64,000 bases of DNA from contig NZ_JADPJG010000035.1 in NCBI RefSeq assembly GCF_023073335.1, forward strand, positions 398,667-462,666, given 5' to 3'. This stretch comes from Bradyrhizobium sp. 21. GTDB lineage: Bacteria; Pseudomonadota; Alphaproteobacteria; Rhizobiales; Xanthobacteraceae. A model generated the notes under the pieces. The model was not told the origin of the DNA. It did not search any database and saw only the letters and a program-made list of their open reading frames with translations. This document shows positions 9,123-18,378 of the stretch, piece by piece. The translations under genes and the position numbers were made by a program. How positions within the stretch are numbered: the stretch's first letter is position 1; each line of letters begins with the position of its first letter.

Positions 9123-10234
9123 TGCGAACCGGTCCCGTCGCCTGGCTGCGGGGTGGGCGTGTCGCTGGCCGGCGGGCTGCCGTCCGGCGTCGTCTCGCGA
9201 CGCCGGCTCTCCCGCTGGGTGCGCGGCGCAGACCGCTCCTTCCGCGTCGCTATCCGCAGCCGCTTGACGCGGCGCGGGTCGGCATCGAGCACCTCGACCT
9301 CGTAATTGCCGGGGCCCGAGATCACCTCCCCGCGCACCGGCAGGCGCCCGACGAAGCTGACGAGATAGCCGCCCAGCGTCTCCACTTCCTCGCCGGCCTC
9401 GCCGGTGACGAAATCCTCGCCGATCACGGTGCGGACGTCGTCGAGGCTGGCGCGGGCATCGGCGATGAAGGCGTTGTCGGGCAGTCGCACGATCGAGGGC
9501 GGTTCGTCGCTGTCATGCTCGTCGTCAATCTCGCCGACGATCTGCTCGACGATGTCCTCTAGCGAAACCAGCCCGTCGCTGCCGCCATATTCGTCGACCA
9601 CCAGCGCCAGATGGATGCGCGTGGCCTGCATCTGCGCGAGCAGGTCGATCGCCCGCATCGACGGTGGCACGTAGAGCAGCTTGCGGATGATGCGGGCTTC
9701 CCCGAGCGGCAGCGCGAGATCGACCGTACGCAGATCGAGCCCGGCCGGCAGCGGCTTCTTGCGCTTGGTTTTCGTGACCCCCGACACGCGCGCACGCGCG
9801 GTCATGAACGCGAGCAAATCGCGGATGTGGACGATGCCGACGGGATCGTCGAGCGTCTCGTTGTAGACCACGAGGCGCGAATGGCCGGCGCTCTCGAAGC
9901 GGTCCATCAACTCGCCGAGCGGGATGTCGCGCTTCACCGCGACGATGTCGGCGCGATGCACCATGACGTCGGCAATGCGGCGCTCGTGCAGAGCGAGGAT
10001 GTTGCGCAGCATGGTGCGCTCGACGGTGGAGAAGCCGGTGTCGTCGGGCGTCGTCGCGTCGAGCACGACCTGGAGGTCGTCGCGCACCGATCCCGCTTTC
10101 CAGCCGAACAACGTCCGGATGGCGCGCAGCAGCCAGCCATCAGCGGTCGGGCGTAGCACCTCGCCTGATGTCACCACGGCCGGCAAGTTCGGCGTGTTGC
10201 GTGGATTGTCGTGGATAGGGTCGGAATCCGGCAT
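9119..10234 (-). CDS. corC: hemolysin-family/CorC-like CBS domain protein
   Basis: 371 aa from ATG 10234 (MPDSDPIHDNP), one base after the ybeY stop codon. Two CBS domains (~95-230; IADVMVHRADIVAVK and MRAIDLLAQMQATR) are followed by a CorC/HlyC transporter-associated C-terminal domain (~250-340, FVGRLPVRGEVISG). There is no membrane DUF21 domain, as in E. coli CorC. Linked to magnesium/cobalt efflux or envelope integrity in other bacteria; exact role here inferred. An in-frame start at 10345 would overlap ybeY and is less likely. Confidence 0.9.
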   Translation of the reverse strand: MPDSDPIHDNPRNTPNLPAVVTSGEVLRPTADGWLLRAIRTLFGWKAGSVRDDLQVVLDATTPDDTGFSTVERTMLRNILALHERRIADVMVHRADIVAVKRDIPLGELMDRFESAGHSRLVVYNETLDDPVGIVHIRDLLAFMTARARVSGVTKTKRKKPLPAGLDLRTVDLALPLGEARIIRKLLYVPPSMRAIDLLAQMQATRIHLALVVDEYGGSDGLVSLEDIVEQIVGEIDDEHDSDEPPSIVRLPDNAFIADARASLDDVRTVIGEDFVTGEAGEEVETLGGYLVSFVGRLPVRGEVISGPGNYEVEVLDADPRRVKRLRIATRKERSAPRTQRESRRRETTPDGSPPASDTPTPQPGDGTGSQ

Positions 10235-10235
10235 C

Positions 10236-10745
10236 TCAATGCGTCCCCGGGCGGTCGGCATAGGGGTCGGGAATGCCGAGATGCGCCAGAATCTCCCGTT
10301 CGAGCGCTTCCATTTCCTCTGCGTCGCTCTCGTTTTCGTGGTCATAGCCGACCAGGTGCAGGAAACCGTGCACGGCGAGATGGCTCAAATGATGATCGAA
10401 CGGCTTGCGTTCCTCGTCCGCCTCACGTCGCATGGTCTCGTAGGCGATCGCGATGTCGCCGAGCATGCGCGGCGCATCGCCGGGCTTCCATTCGCCCTCC
10501 GGCTGGAGCGCGGGAAACGACAGCACGTTGGTCGGCTTGTCGATGCCGCGCCAATTGCTGTTGAGGGTGCGGATGCCGGCATCATCGGTCAGCATGACCG
10601 CCACTTCCGCGTCCGCGACGTCCTCGTCGACAGATTCGGCGGCCGCCGCAACGGCGCGCTGGATCACGGCTTCGGATTCGGGCTCGCGCTGCCAGCAATC
10701 GGCGACGACGAGGACCTCGGTCATGGGAAGGTTGGGGTGTGACAT
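10236..10745 (-). CDS. ybeY: endoribonuclease YbeY (rRNA maturation factor)
   Basis: 169 aa. Single-strand-specific metalloendoribonuclease used in 16S rRNA 3' end maturation and 70S quality control. The zinc motif HGFLHLVGYDH (His-x3-His-x5-His) is intact at ~124-134. An internal ATG (10724, MTEVLVVAD) is an alternative start. Located between phoH and the corC-like gene, the standard alphaproteobacterial order. Confidence 0.95.
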   Translation of the reverse strand: MSHPNLPMTEVLVVADCWQREPESEAVIQRAVAAAAESVDEDVADAEVAVMLTDDAGIRTLNSNWRGIDKPTNVLSFPALQPEGEWKPGDAPRMLGDIAIAYETMRREADEERKPFDHHLSHLAVHGFLHLVGYDHENESDAEEMEALEREILAHLGIPDPYADRPGTH

Positions 10746-10806
10746 TGTCTTTGTTCGGAACGAAGGGGCGCTGTGTCCGCGCTCGCAGGGTCCGGTTGTT
10801 GTCTCG

Positions 10807-11865
10807 TCAGGATTTTTTGCCGGCGGCTGGCCGCTGCGGCAAGCCTTCGTATGCGGAGACGATCCGCGCCACGAGCTCGTGGCGAATCACGTCTTCGGCG
10901 GTGAAATGAACTTGCGCGATGCCCTCGACGCCGCTCAGCAGACGGGTCGCCTCAGCGAGACCGGAGGTCTGGCCGTTCGGCAGGTCGATCTGCGAGGGAT
11001 CGCCTGTCACGATCATGCGGCTGTTCTCGCCGAGACGGGTCAGGAACATCTTCATCTGCATCGACGTGGTGTTCTGCGCCTCGTCCAGGATGATGGCCGC
11101 GTTGGTCAGCGTGCGGCCGCGCATGAAGGCGAGCGGCGCGATCTCGATCTCGCCGGTCTGCAGCGCACGCTCGACGACGCGCGCATCCATGAGGTCGTAG
11201 AGCGCGTCGTAGATCGGGCGCAGATAAGGATCGACCTTCTCGCGGAGATCGCCCGGCAAAAAGCCGAGCCGCTCGCCGGCTTCCACCGCCGGACGCGACA
11301 GGATGATCTTGTCGACTTCCTTGCGCTCGAACAGTTGCGCGGCATGCGCGACCGCGAGCCAGGTCTTGCCGGTGCCGGCAGGTCCGATGCCGAACACCAG
11401 CTCGTGGCGCTTCAGCGCGCGGATGTAGGAATCCTGCGCCGCCGTGCGCGCGCGCACCGGGCGCTTGCGCAGATTGATGCTGTCGAAGGTCGATTTGGCC
11501 GACTTGGCGTCGAACTCGAACAGCGAGCCCTGCGCGATCACGGCACGGATCGCGCCCTCGACCTCGCCCTGGTCGAGATCCTGTCCCTTCACGGCCTGGG
11601 CGTAGAGCGTCTCCAGCACCCGGCGCGCGGCATCGCAGCCGTCGCGCGAGCCGCCGATCGTGATGTGGTTGCCCTTGGAATCGACGACGACGCCGAGCCG
11701 CCGCTCGATCTGCGCGAGGTGCTGGCCGTAGGGGCCGACCAGCGCGGATGCGGCGCGGTTGTCGTCGAAGTCGATGACGACCTGGGTCTCGGGTGGCACT
11801 TGCATGTCGCGGTCAAATTTGCGGCTGGGAGCGATAGATGACGAATCCGATGCGCTTTTTGGCAA
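10807..11865 (-). CDS. phoH: PhoH-like ATPase (YbeZ)
   Basis: 352 aa. Walker A GPAGTGKTWLAVAHA (~158-172), Walker B IILDEAQNTT, and the TGDPSQIDLP motif are characteristic of PhoH/YbeZ. An N-terminal KH-like region (~30-100) precedes the ATPase. The best supported start is TTG at 11865, which has GGAG about ten bases upstream; the first internal ATG (11805) lacks a ribosome binding site. Partners YbeY in rRNA processing in other bacteria. The gap to miaB is 4 bases. Confidence 0.92.
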   Translation of the reverse strand: MPKSASDSSSIAPSRKFDRDMQVPPETQVVIDFDDNRAASALVGPYGQHLAQIERRLGVVVDSKGNHITIGGSRDGCDAARRVLETLYAQAVKGQDLDQGEVEGAIRAVIAQGSLFEFDAKSAKSTFDSINLRKRPVRARTAAQDSYIRALKRHELVFGIGPAGTGKTWLAVAHAAQLFERKEVDKIILSRPAVEAGERLGFLPGDLREKVDPYLRPIYDALYDLMDARVVERALQTGEIEIAPLAFMRGRTLTNAAIILDEAQNTTSMQMKMFLTRLGENSRMIVTGDPSQIDLPNGQTSGLAEATRLLSGVEGIAQVHFTAEDVIRHELVARIVSAYEGLPQRPAAGKKS

Positions 11866-11869
11866 GGGT

Positions 11870-13258
11870 TCAGGCTCCAGTGGCGATGGGCGATAAAGCG
11901 GGCACGCGCGCCATGGCGAGCTCGCCGAGGAAGCTGTAGCGTTCGAGGCTGTCGATCCGGACCGGCAGGATTTGTCCGATGATGTCGGGCGAGGCCATCA
12001 CATGCGCGGGCTGGAGGAAGGCAGTGCGGCCGACGATCTGGCCGTCCTTGCGGGCCGGACGCTCGAACAGCACGTCGACCGTTGAGCCAATCGCAGCCTT
12101 GTTGAAGGCCGATTGCTGGCTGTCGATCAGTTCCTGGAGCCGCTCCAATCGCTGGTCCATCTCGGCGGGGGACACCGCCTCCTGCATGTCCGCGGCCGGC
12201 GTTCCCGGCCGGGCGGAGTATTTGAACGAATACGCCGCAGCGTAGCCGATTTGCGTGACAAGCGCGAGTGTCGCGAGAAAATCTTGCTCGCTCTCGCCGG
12301 GGAAGCCCACGATAAAATCTGATGAAAAAGCAATGTCTTGGCGTGCGGACCGGAAACGATCGACGACACGCCGATAATCATCGGCGGTATGTTTCCGGTT
12401 CATGGCGGCCAGAATCCGGTCCGAGCCCGACTGCACCGGCAGGTGCACGAACGGCATCAAGGCATCGAGATCGCGGTGGGCTGCAATCAAGCTGTCGTCG
12501 ACGTCGCGGGGATGGCTGGTCGAATAGCGCAGCCGCGCGACGCCTGGGAGCGCCGCGAGGTGCTCCAGCAATCTGCCGAGCGGCCAGCTTCGTCCATCCG
12601 GGCCCTCGCCGTGATAGGCGTTGACGTTCTGGCCGATCAGCGTGAGCTCGCGCACGCCGTTGTCGGCCAGCCGCTTCACGTCATCGACGATCTTCGCGAC
12701 AGGGCGCGAGACTTCCGCTCCACGCGTATAGGGCACGACGCAGAAGGTGCAGAACTTGTCGCAGCCTTCCTGCACCGTGACGAAGGCGGAAATGCCGCGG
12801 GCGCGGATCGCATCGGGCTTGGGCTGGGCGAGGAAGCCGAACTTGTCCTGAGCAGGGAATTCGGTCTCGATCGCGCGGCCTTCGTCGCCGGCCCGCTTCA
12901 AGAGCTGCGGCAGATGATGGTAGCTCTGCGGGCCGACCACGACGTCGACCGCCGGCGCACGGCGCACGATCTCCTCACCCTCGGCCTGCGCCACGCAGCC
13001 CGCGACCGCGATCTGCATGGTGCGGCCCGCGCGCGCGGCCTCGTCCTTGGCGACGCGCAGCCGGCCGAGCTCCGAATAGACCTTCTCGGAGGCCTTCTCG
13101 CGGATATGGCAGGTGTTGAGGATGACGAGGTCGGCGTCCTCGGCGCTGGCCGTCTCCACGAATCCTTCCGGGGCCAGCGTGTCCACCATGCGCTGGGCAT
13201 CGTAGACGTTCATCTGGCAGCCATATGATTTGATGTGCAGCTTGCGCGGCGGCGTCAT
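11870..13258 (-). CDS. miaB: tRNA-2-methylthio-N6-dimethylallyladenosine synthase
   Basis: 462 aa from ATG 13258 (MTPPRKLHIKSYGCQMN); the long upstream extension of the frame is not protein-like. Radical SAM methylthiotransferase modifying A37 of tRNAs. The N-terminal UPF0004 domain carries three cluster cysteines (SYGCQMN, LNTCHIRE, AGCVAQ); the radical SAM motif is EGCDKFCTFC (CxxxCxxC, ~158-167); a C-terminal TRAM domain follows (~385-450). First gene of the miaB-phoH-ybeY-corC-lnt block. Confidence 0.96.
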   Translation of the reverse strand: MTPPRKLHIKSYGCQMNVYDAQRMVDTLAPEGFVETASAEDADLVILNTCHIREKASEKVYSELGRLRVAKDEAARAGRTMQIAVAGCVAQAEGEEIVRRAPAVDVVVGPQSYHHLPQLLKRAGDEGRAIETEFPAQDKFGFLAQPKPDAIRARGISAFVTVQEGCDKFCTFCVVPYTRGAEVSRPVAKIVDDVKRLADNGVRELTLIGQNVNAYHGEGPDGRSWPLGRLLEHLAALPGVARLRYSTSHPRDVDDSLIAAHRDLDALMPFVHLPVQSGSDRILAAMNRKHTADDYRRVVDRFRSARQDIAFSSDFIVGFPGESEQDFLATLALVTQIGYAAAYSFKYSARPGTPAADMQEAVSPAEMDQRLERLQELIDSQQSAFNKAAIGSTVDVLFERPARKDGQIVGRTAFLQPAHVMASPDIIGQILPVRIDSLERYSFLGELAMARVPALSPIATGA

Positions 13259-13443
13259 GGAACCCGAAATGAGGTGGAGGACAGCCTTCAGATATAGGCT
13301 GGAGCGGCGAAAATCCAGCGAATGGGCCGATAGGGGACATTTCAGACGCCCGGAAGGCAAGCGAGCCCCGAATCTCCACCCAAAACCTTTGGATTCCGGG
13401 TTCACGCGCCCGGCGTCCCCCGAAAAACGCCAGATGGCCGAAA

Positions 13444-14124
13444 TCACCCCGTCAGGGCGCCAGCCTCGACCCGCCGAACCAGTTCCGGCAGCTGATGCAT
13501 GTCGGCAAAGATCAGGTCGGCGCCGGCTTGGCGCAGGATTTCGGCATAACCGTCGCGGCAATGGCTCCCGCCGTGAAAGCCGAACACGGTCATGCCGGCC
13601 GCCCGCGCGCCGGCGATTCCGGCCAGGCTGTCCTCGATCACGACGCAGCGCTCTGGCGGCACGCCCATTTCGTTCGCTGCGAACAGGAACAGGTCTGGTG
13701 CCGGCTTGCCGTTCTTCACCTGGGAGGCGGAGAAGATATTTGGCGCGAGGCGCTCGTAGAGGCCCGTACTTCCCAGGCTCACGCGCATGCGCTGATGCGA
13801 GCCGCTCGAGGCGACGCAGACACGTTGATTGACGAGGTCAAGCACGTCGCGAATGCCGCGGATCGCTTCGAGGTCGGCTTCGAACGAGCGAAACAGCTCG
13901 TCCTGCAGGTCGCAGTGATAGGCCTCGGGAAGCGTGCGGCCGAGCTCGGTCTCGATCTCGAGATTGGCTTGCCGCGTCGAGCGGCCGAGAAAGCGCTCGA
14001 ACACCTGCTCCGAGGTGATCGGATAGCCGTGCCGGGTCAGCACATCGGCATGCGCGCGACAGGAGATCGTCTCGCTGTCCACGAGCACGCCGTCGCAATC
14101 GAAGATGATGAGATCTATTGGCAC
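13444..14124 (-). CDS. HAD-superfamily hydrolase (beta-phosphoglucomutase/phosphatase-like)
   Basis: 226 aa starting at GTG 14124 (no ATG is available before the catalytic motif). HAD motif I FDCDGVLVDSE (~8-18) has both Asp; motif II is VASSGSH; motif III Lys is NGKPAPDLF; motif IV is VIEDSLAGIAGA. The cap inserted after motif I places it with the PGM/phosphatase-like subfamily. Substrate unknown; sugar phosphates are typical. Lies between fur (52 bases) and miaB. Confidence 0.88.
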   Translation of the reverse strand: MPIDLIIFDCDGVLVDSETISCRAHADVLTRHGYPITSEQVFERFLGRSTRQANLEIETELGRTLPEAYHCDLQDELFRSFEADLEAIRGIRDVLDLVNQRVCVASSGSHQRMRVSLGSTGLYERLAPNIFSASQVKNGKPAPDLFLFAANEMGVPPERCVVIEDSLAGIAGARAAGMTVFGFHGGSHCRDGYAEILRQAGADLIFADMHQLPELVRRVEAGALTG

Positions 14125-14176
14125 GAAGGCATGATCCGGAAAAGTGTGGAGCGGTTTTCCGACAAGATCATGCCAC

Positions 14177-14632
14177 TCAAGAAGTCGGCTTGTCGTCGTC
14201 GAGCGGGACGCAATAGAGCTCGAGCCGATGGTCGACCAGCTTGTAGCCGAGCCTGCGGGCGATCTCCGCCTGGAGCTTCTCGATCTCTTCGGAGGTGAAC
14301 TCGATCACCTTGCCGTCGCGCAGATTGATGAGATGGTCGTGATGGCTGTCGCGCATCTGCTCGTAGCGCGCGCGGCCTTCGCGGAAATCATGGCGCTCGA
14401 TGATGCCTGCATCCTCGAACAATTTGACGGTGCGATACACAGTCGAGATCGAGATCTTGTCGTCGACGGCAACGCAGCGCCGGTAAAGCTCCTCGACATC
14501 GGGATGATCGATCGCCTCCGCCAGCACGCGTGCGATGACACGGCGCTGCTCGGTCATGCGCATGCCGGTGGCGGCACAGCGCGCCTCGATGCCGGATGCC
14601 TTGGATTCGGAAGAAGGTTTCAGTGCGGTCAT
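14177..14632 (-). CDS. fur: Fur-family transcriptional regulator
   Basis: 151 aa from ATG 14632 (MTALKPSSES). The winged helix contains SISTVYRTVKLFEDAGII (~62-79); the dimerisation/metal domain has SHHDHLINLRDGKVIEF. The Cys-x-x-Cys pairs that bind structural zinc in E. coli Fur are absent, as in other alphaproteobacterial Fur/Mur proteins. The heme-regulatory motif of Irr is not present, so Fur (or Mur) is preferred over Irr. Likely controls iron or manganese genes; targets are not visible here. Confidence 0.88.
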   Translation of the reverse strand: MTALKPSSESKASGIEARCAATGMRMTEQRRVIARVLAEAIDHPDVEELYRRCVAVDDKISISTVYRTVKLFEDAGIIERHDFREGRARYEQMRDSHHDHLINLRDGKVIEFTSEEIEKLQAEIARRLGYKLVDHRLELYCVPLDDDKPTS

Positions 14633-14670
14633 CGGGTGTCTGCCTGGCGGGGCGCTTTCTGCCACCAATG

Positions 14671-15156
14671 TTATGACAATTCACGGCGCATCAGAAGGGC
14701 GTTTAATTGGTCCCCGTTCGGCTGCTTATAGTAGCGTTCGCGGCGCCCGACCACCATGAATCCGGTCCGATCGTAGAGCCGCCGCGCCGGCTGGTTATTT
14801 TCCTCGACCTCGAGAAAGATGGTGCGCACGCCGCGCCCGGCGAGGTGGCCGAGATGGGTCATCAGCAGCGTGCGGGAGAGGCCGCAGCCGCGGTGAGCCC
14901 GGTCGACCGCGATGGAGAGGATCTCCGCTTCATCCGCGCCGATTCGCGACACCGCGAAGCCGATCGTCTTGCGGCCGAGGCGCAACCGGTGCACCAGCGT
15001 GTTGCGCTCAGTGAGCATGCTCTCGAACTCGCCTTCGCCCCAGCCGCGCGCGAAGGAGGCGCCGTGAAGCTGCGCGAGGCGCGCGGCGTCGCGTGCGGAG
15101 GCGGGCTCGACGGCGGCCGTGCCGCCGCGCCACCATTCCGACAACCATTTCATCAT
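14671..15156 (-). CDS. rimI: ribosomal-protein-alanine N-acetyltransferase (RimI-type GNAT)
   Basis: 161 aa. Starts at ATG 15156, overlapping the tsaB stop (ATGA); the frame stays open farther upstream inside tsaB but that is not needed. GNAT fold with acetyl-CoA loop VDRAHRGCGLSRTLL (~86-100) and EVEENNQPARRLYDRTGF. RimI acetylates the N-terminus of ribosomal protein S18 in enterobacteria; pairing with tsaB is the standard arrangement. Confidence 0.93.
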   Translation of the reverse strand: MMKWLSEWWRGGTAAVEPASARDAARLAQLHGASFARGWGEGEFESMLTERNTLVHRLRLGRKTIGFAVSRIGADEAEILSIAVDRAHRGCGLSRTLLMTHLGHLAGRGVRTIFLEVEENNQPARRLYDRTGFMVVGRRERYYKQPNGDQLNALLMRRELS

Positions 15157-15848
15157 GAGCTTGCGGCTTGTGCTGCGAGCGGCGGAAGTCGCGCCGGCTT
15201 TGCGTCGGGCGCCTTCAAATAGAATGGCCGCGCCGGATTTGTCTTGGGATCGGCCGCGGCGCCAAGCCACGCGACCCAGCCGATGTCAGGCGCGGGCTGG
15301 GCGTCGGCCGCGACCGGCTGCGGCACATCTTTCGGCCAGCGCTCGGCAAGGATCTTCGCGGCATTGCCGACCAGATGCGGCGCGCCAAATTGCGAGGCCG
15401 CGATCGCATCGTCGACGCGAGCGATGCCGGGCCGGACCAGCTGGCTGCCGTCGCCGGCCACGATCTGGAAGTAGACGTGATCGTGCCGGGCATCGATCGC
15501 CGAGATCACCGGCGCCGCTCCGCTCTGGCCGATGACGGCGGCGGCATAGGCGGACAGCGTCGTCAGCCCGACGGCAGGCCGCTTGGCCGCGAGCGCAAGA
15601 CCGCGGGCCGCCGAGATGCCGACGCGCAGGCCGGTGAAACTTCCGGGTCCCATGGTGACTGCGATGCGATCGAGCGAGGTGAAGGCGAGATTGGCCGATA
15701 GCATCACGCGCGCGATCATCGGCATCAGCGCTTCGGCGTGGCCGCGCTTCATCAGAACCTGCTCCTGCGCAAGGAGCTGGCCGGCGTCGGTGTCGAGTAC
15801 GGCGACCGCACACGCCTCCAGCGCGGTATCGATGGCAAGGATCAGCAT
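15153..15848 (-). CDS. tsaB: tRNA threonylcarbamoyladenosine biosynthesis protein TsaB
   Basis: 231 aa. ASKHA-fold partner of TsaD in making t6A37. Motifs: LAIDTALEACAVAVLD at the N-terminus and MGPGSFTGLRVGISAARGLALA (~67-88), diagnostic for TsaB. Start ATG at 15848. Coupled to rimI by a 4-base overlap. Follows nfuA across an 80-base gap that holds an inverted repeat. Confidence 0.95.
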   Translation of the reverse strand: MLILAIDTALEACAVAVLDTDAGQLLAQEQVLMKRGHAEALMPMIARVMLSANLAFTSLDRIAVTMGPGSFTGLRVGISAARGLALAAKRPAVGLTTLSAYAAAVIGQSGAAPVISAIDARHDHVYFQIVAGDGSQLVRPGIARVDDAIAASQFGAPHLVGNAAKILAERWPKDVPQPVAADAQPAPDIGWVAWLGAAADPKTNPARPFYLKAPDAKPARLPPLAAQAASS

Positions 15849-15854
15849 GAGAAA

Positions 15855-15925
15855 GCGAATGGTGAGTGGCGGATGGCGAATAGCTTAGCCGATCCGAGTT
15901 CCATTCGCCATTCGCCATTCACTGT
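15855..15925. repeat. inverted repeat of GAATGGCG-type units
   Basis: Between nfuA and tsaB the arms ~15866-15892 (GTGGCGGATGGCGAATAG) and ~15901-15921 (ATTCGCCATTCGCCATTC) pair at about 15 of 17 positions. The right arm itself repeats CATTCGC. It could form a hairpin in either transcript. Confidence 0.6.
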
Positions 15926-15928
15926 TGA

Positions 15929-16498
15929 TTACATCGGCCGGACTTCGACCACGTCGGGCACGAAATGCTTGAGCAGGTTCTGGATGCCGTGCTGGAGCGT
16001 CGCGGTCGATGACGGACAGCCGGCGCAAGAGCCCTTCATGTTGAGATAGACGATGCCGTCCTTGAAGCCGCGGAAGGTGATGTCGCCGCCGTCATTGGCG
16101 ACCGCCGGCCGCACGCGGGTCTCGATCAGATCCTTGATCATGTCGACCGTCTCGGCATCGGCCTCGTCGAAAAACTCGTCCTCGTCGTCGAGATCGGCAT
16201 CGCTCGCGGCCGCACCGTCGGCGAGCAGCGGCGCGCCGGACATGTAGTGCTCCATGATGGCGCCGAGGATCGCGGGCTTGAGCTGCTGCCATTCACCGTT
16301 CGCCTTGGTCACGGTGATGAAATCCGATCCATAGAACACGCCGGTGACGCCCGGCACCTCGAACAGCTTTTCGGCGAGCGGCGAGCGCGTCGCCGATTCG
16401 CGGCTCGCAAATTCCATCGGACCGCCGTCGACCACGACGCGGCCGGGAATGAACTTCAGCGTGGCGGGATTGGGGGTGGCTTCGGTTTGAATGAACAT
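15929..16498 (-). CDS. nfuA: NfuA-type iron-sulfur cluster carrier
   Basis: 189 aa from ATG 16498 (MFIQTEATPNPATLKFIPG). An N-terminal Nfu_N domain (~1-90) precedes a C-terminal NifU-like domain (~110-185) with the cluster-binding CxxC in MKGSCAGCPSSTATL. An acidic linker (DADLDDEDEFFDE) joins them. It transfers Fe-S clusters to apo-proteins; the nearby miaB product is an Fe-S enzyme, though no operon link is implied. Confidence 0.95.
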   Translation of the reverse strand: MFIQTEATPNPATLKFIPGRVVVDGGPMEFASRESATRSPLAEKLFEVPGVTGVFYGSDFITVTKANGEWQQLKPAILGAIMEHYMSGAPLLADGAAASDADLDDEDEFFDEADAETVDMIKDLIETRVRPAVANDGGDITFRGFKDGIVYLNMKGSCAGCPSSTATLQHGIQNLLKHFVPDVVEVRPM

Positions 16499-16651
16499 GG
16501 TTTTCTCCAGACGTCGCCGGTTCAAGGCCGGCGCGTGCCCTATCCACTAGCAGATGGCGACCGGGAACGCACGGTCAAGGGGTGAGGGAGGCCGTTCCGC
16601 TGTTATATCAGCGCGTTAGGGCGCAGCTTCCGCCAGGGGGGAGTAACCAAG

Positions 16652-17146
16652 CTACGACAGCGAATCCACGCTTTCGTCGCTCAGGGCGCCTGAGATGATC
16701 GTCACCGGGATCGGGAACGTTCCCAGCGCCTGCGCGAGCAGGTTGACCAGCGGCCCGGGCCCTTCCGCGCCCGGATTGGCGGCGAGCACCAGCAGGGCGA
16801 TCTCAGGGTCCTCGTCGATCACCGCCAGCAGCTGTTCCAACGCCACACCTTCGCGGATCACCCGTTCCGGCGTGATCGCCGCGATGCCGTTGGCGCGGCC
16901 GGCCGCGCGGTCGAGCGCAGCCTCCGCCGCCTCCTGCGCCTCGGCGCGCATGATGTCGGCAACCCCCAGCCATTCCTGGGTCTGTGCGTCGCTCTCGATG
17001 ATGCGCAGCATCACCACGCCGCCGCCGGCGCGGATCGCCCAGCGGCTGGCGTAATAGACCGCGCGATCCCATTCGGCGGTGTCGTCGACGATGACGAGGC
17101 ATTTGGGCTTGTGACCCGGCTCAAAGCAAAGTCGCTTGCTGGTCAT
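16652..17146 (-). CDS. universal stress protein family protein
   Basis: 164 aa from ATG 17146 (MTSKRLCFEPGHKPKC). A single USP domain begins at KCLVIVDDTAEWDRAVYYASRWA and contains GVALEQLLAVIDEDPEIALLVLAAN. The usual ATP-binding G-x2-G-x9-G-S/T pattern near the C-terminus is not clear (ANPGAEGPGPLVNLLAQ), so it may be a non-ATP-binding type. Cytoplasmic. Lies between trpS and nfuA with ~100-150-base gaps. Confidence 0.82.
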   Translation of the reverse strand: MTSKRLCFEPGHKPKCLVIVDDTAEWDRAVYYASRWAIRAGGGVVMLRIIESDAQTQEWLGVADIMRAEAQEAAEAALDRAAGRANGIAAITPERVIREGVALEQLLAVIDEDPEIALLVLAANPGAEGPGPLVNLLAQALGTFPIPVTIISGALSDESVDSLS

Positions 17147-17250
17147 GCATGTCCCGGAATGTGCACGGACGGCATGCTGCCACACTCCCGCAGCGTTGGG
17201 GAGGGGAGAAGCGGCCGGTGCCGTGGCGCTGACCGCGTTTCGCCGCGCAA

Positions 17251-18303
17251 TCAGCGTGGGCGGATGAAGCCGACGATGTCCTTCGAAAGGTTCATGGTCT
17301 CCTGGGCGATGGCGCGCGCCCGGTCGGAACCGTCGTTCAGGATGGTGTCGATATGGCCGGGGTCGGCGACGAGGCGCTTCATCTCGCCGGCGATCGGTGC
17401 GAGCTTGGTGACACACAGCTCCGCCAGCGCATTCTTGAAGCTGGAGAACTGGCCGCTGCCGAATTCGCTGAGCACGCTGGCCTTGGAACGGCCAGAGAGG
17501 GCTGCGAAAATGCCGACGAGATTATCGGCCTCCGGGCGCGCTTCCAGACCCTTCTCTTCGGTCGGCAGCGGCTCCGGATCGGTCTTCGCCTTGCGGATCT
17601 TCTGCGCGATGGTGTCGGCGTCGTCGGTCAGATTGATGCGCGAATTATCCGACGCGTCGGACTTCGACATCTTCTTGGTGCCGTCACGCAGGCTCATCAC
17701 GCGCGTCGCCGGGCCCGTGATCAAGGGTTCCGGCAGCGGGAAGAACAGGCCGTCATTGGCGCCCTGACTGCGAATCGAGTCGCCGAAATCGTTGTTGAAT
17801 TTTTGCGCGATGTCGCGCGAAAGCTCGAGATGCTGCTTCTGGTCCTCGCCGACCGGGACGTGCGTGGCGCGATAGAGCAGGATGTCGGCGGCCATCAGCA
17901 CGGGATAGTCGAAGATCCCGACCGAGGCGTTCTCGCGATCCTTGCCGGCCTTCTCCTTGAACTGGGTCATCCGATTGAGCCAGCCCATGCGCGCGACGCA
18001 ATTGAAGATCCAGGCGAGCTCGGCGTGGCCCGAGACCTGGCTCTGGTTGAACACGATGTGCTTGTTCGGATCGATGCCGCTGGCGATGAAAGCCGCGGTC
18101 ACCTCGCGGGTGTTGCGCGCCAGCTCGGCCGGCCCGCCCCAGACGTCCATCCCCATCGTGATCGCGTGCATGTCGACGACGCAATAGATGCAGTTATGGG
18201 TTTCCTGCATCTTCACGAAGTTGACGATCGCGCCGAGGTAATTGCCGAGATGCAGATTGCCCGTCGGCTGGACGCCCGAAAAAACCCGTTCAACGAATGG
18301 CAT
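17251..18303 (-). CDS. trpS: tryptophan-tRNA ligase
   Basis: 350 aa class I aminoacyl-tRNA synthetase. The HIGH-type motif is PTGNLHLGNYLGA (~13-25) and the KMSKS motif appears as GTKKMSKSDASD (~208-219). Length is usual for bacterial TrpRS. Start ATG 18303. Follows murJ with a 75-base gap. Confidence 0.97.
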   Translation of the reverse strand: MPFVERVFSGVQPTGNLHLGNYLGAIVNFVKMQETHNCIYCVVDMHAITMGMDVWGGPAELARNTREVTAAFIASGIDPNKHIVFNQSQVSGHAELAWIFNCVARMGWLNRMTQFKEKAGKDRENASVGIFDYPVLMAADILLYRATHVPVGEDQKQHLELSRDIAQKFNNDFGDSIRSQGANDGLFFPLPEPLITGPATRVMSLRDGTKKMSKSDASDNSRINLTDDADTIAQKIRKAKTDPEPLPTEEKGLEARPEADNLVGIFAALSGRSKASVLSEFGSGQFSSFKNALAELCVTKLAPIAGEMKRLVADPGHIDTILNDGSDRARAIAQETMNLSKDIVGFIRPR

Positions 18304-18378
18304 GGCAAGCTTTTCCTAGAAGATACCGGCCGTCGTTTCCAACAGCGGCGGAGCGTCGTCAAGTGTAATTCGCTAAGC

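Noticed and set aside
14177..14632. Irr identity for the Fur-family gene
   Set aside because: The heme-regulatory motif of Bradyrhizobium Irr is not present near the N-terminus.
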